Assembly (NCBI GenBank): GCA_001800945.1
Contig: MGWJ01000014.1
Span: 1 to 5,529, forward strand
Origin: Flavobacteria bacterium RIFCSPLOWO2_12_FULL_31_7
Lineage (GTDB): Bacteria; Bacteroidota; Bacteroidia; Flavobacteriales; Flavobacteriaceae
Direction: 5' to 3'
DNA length: 5,529 nucleotides
In this document: positions 5,450 to 5,529 of the stretch, piece by piece
How the letters are laid out: each line of letters opens with the position of its first letter
How positions within the stretch are numbered: position 1 is the first letter of the stretch
Notes under the pieces: generated by a model
What the model was told of the DNA's origin: nothing
Seen by the model: the letters and a program-made list of their open reading frames with translations, nothing else
Databases searched by the model: none
Program-made: the position numbers and the translations under genes

Positions 5450-5529
5450 TCTAACTATTTCAACATATAAGTTATATAAGTCATATAAGTTTTTAACCAC
5501 ATAGGCACATAGGTTTGATTGTGGGTAAA

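Larger units (their letters stand above)
5065..5529. repeat. 215-bp tandem repeat, two full copies plus a partial third
   Basis: Copies run 5065-5279 and 5280-5494, with a third from 5495 cut by the window edge. I count 9 differences in 215 between the full copies (about 96% identity). Each unit is C (68 bp, starts AACCACATAGGCACATAGG), the first 26 bp of B, then module D with its AATTCG repeats and AATTCGTGGCTAACAA, a small GTCAT-type hairpin, and a 9-bp triplet (catataagt, tatataagt, catataagt). Because 215 is not a multiple of 3, the copies do not keep a reading frame, which argues against coding. The rest of the window holds nothing else. Confidence 0.93.

Noticed and set aside
5065..5529. 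CRISPR array
   Set aside because: The unit is 215 bp with nearly identical sequence throughout; there are no short repeats with unique spacers.

Overview
The window looks like a chromosomal piece of a low-GC member of the Bacteroidetes, most likely Flavobacteriaceae. Reasons: the gene order ccoG-ccoH-TauE/SafE-like followed by a convergent hemN, A-rich start contexts without Shine-Dalgarno sequences, promoters of the TAnnTTTG type, and intergenic DNA packed with short dispersed repeats. There are five protein-coding genes, one of them cut by the left edge, and no RNA gene that I can see.

Layout. Positions 1-1970 (+ strand) hold the end of a cbb3-type cytochrome oxidase maturation cluster: the C-terminal part of CcoG (copper reductase, 1-548), CcoH/FixH (648-1094) and a DsbD_2/TauE-SafE-like membrane protein (1269-1970), probably a copper-handling assembly factor. 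A 112-bp palindromic element sits between the last two. Positions 1971-2286 are a repeat cluster ending in a strong bidirectional terminator hairpin. On the - strand follow hemN (2287-3648, oxygen-independent coproporphyrinogen III dehydrogenase) and a trimeric-type purine nucleoside phosphorylase (3977-4789, with ATG preferred over an upstream TTG). Between these two genes is another composite repeat block. From about 4869 to the right edge there is no gene, only repeats, ending in a 215-bp tandem repeat that runs off the window.

How it fits together. CcoG, CcoH and the membrane protein serve copper delivery and assembly of a high-affinity terminal oxidase. HemN makes heme precursor without oxygen. 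Together they form a micro-oxic/anaerobic respiration neighbourhood.

The most interesting signal is regulatory. hemN and the phosphorylase gene carry nearly identical 14-bp palindromes (ATGATAATTRTCAT, FNR/CRP-like), each exactly 22 nt upstream of a TAnnTTTG promoter element and neither with an obvious -33 element. This is the geometry of an activator-dependent promoter and ties a purine salvage gene to the heme/oxygen response.

The second signal is a modular intergenic repeat family. Its modules recur in the same order, include a fixed-length 68-bp block, and contain small hairpins whose stems change in a compensatory way between copies.
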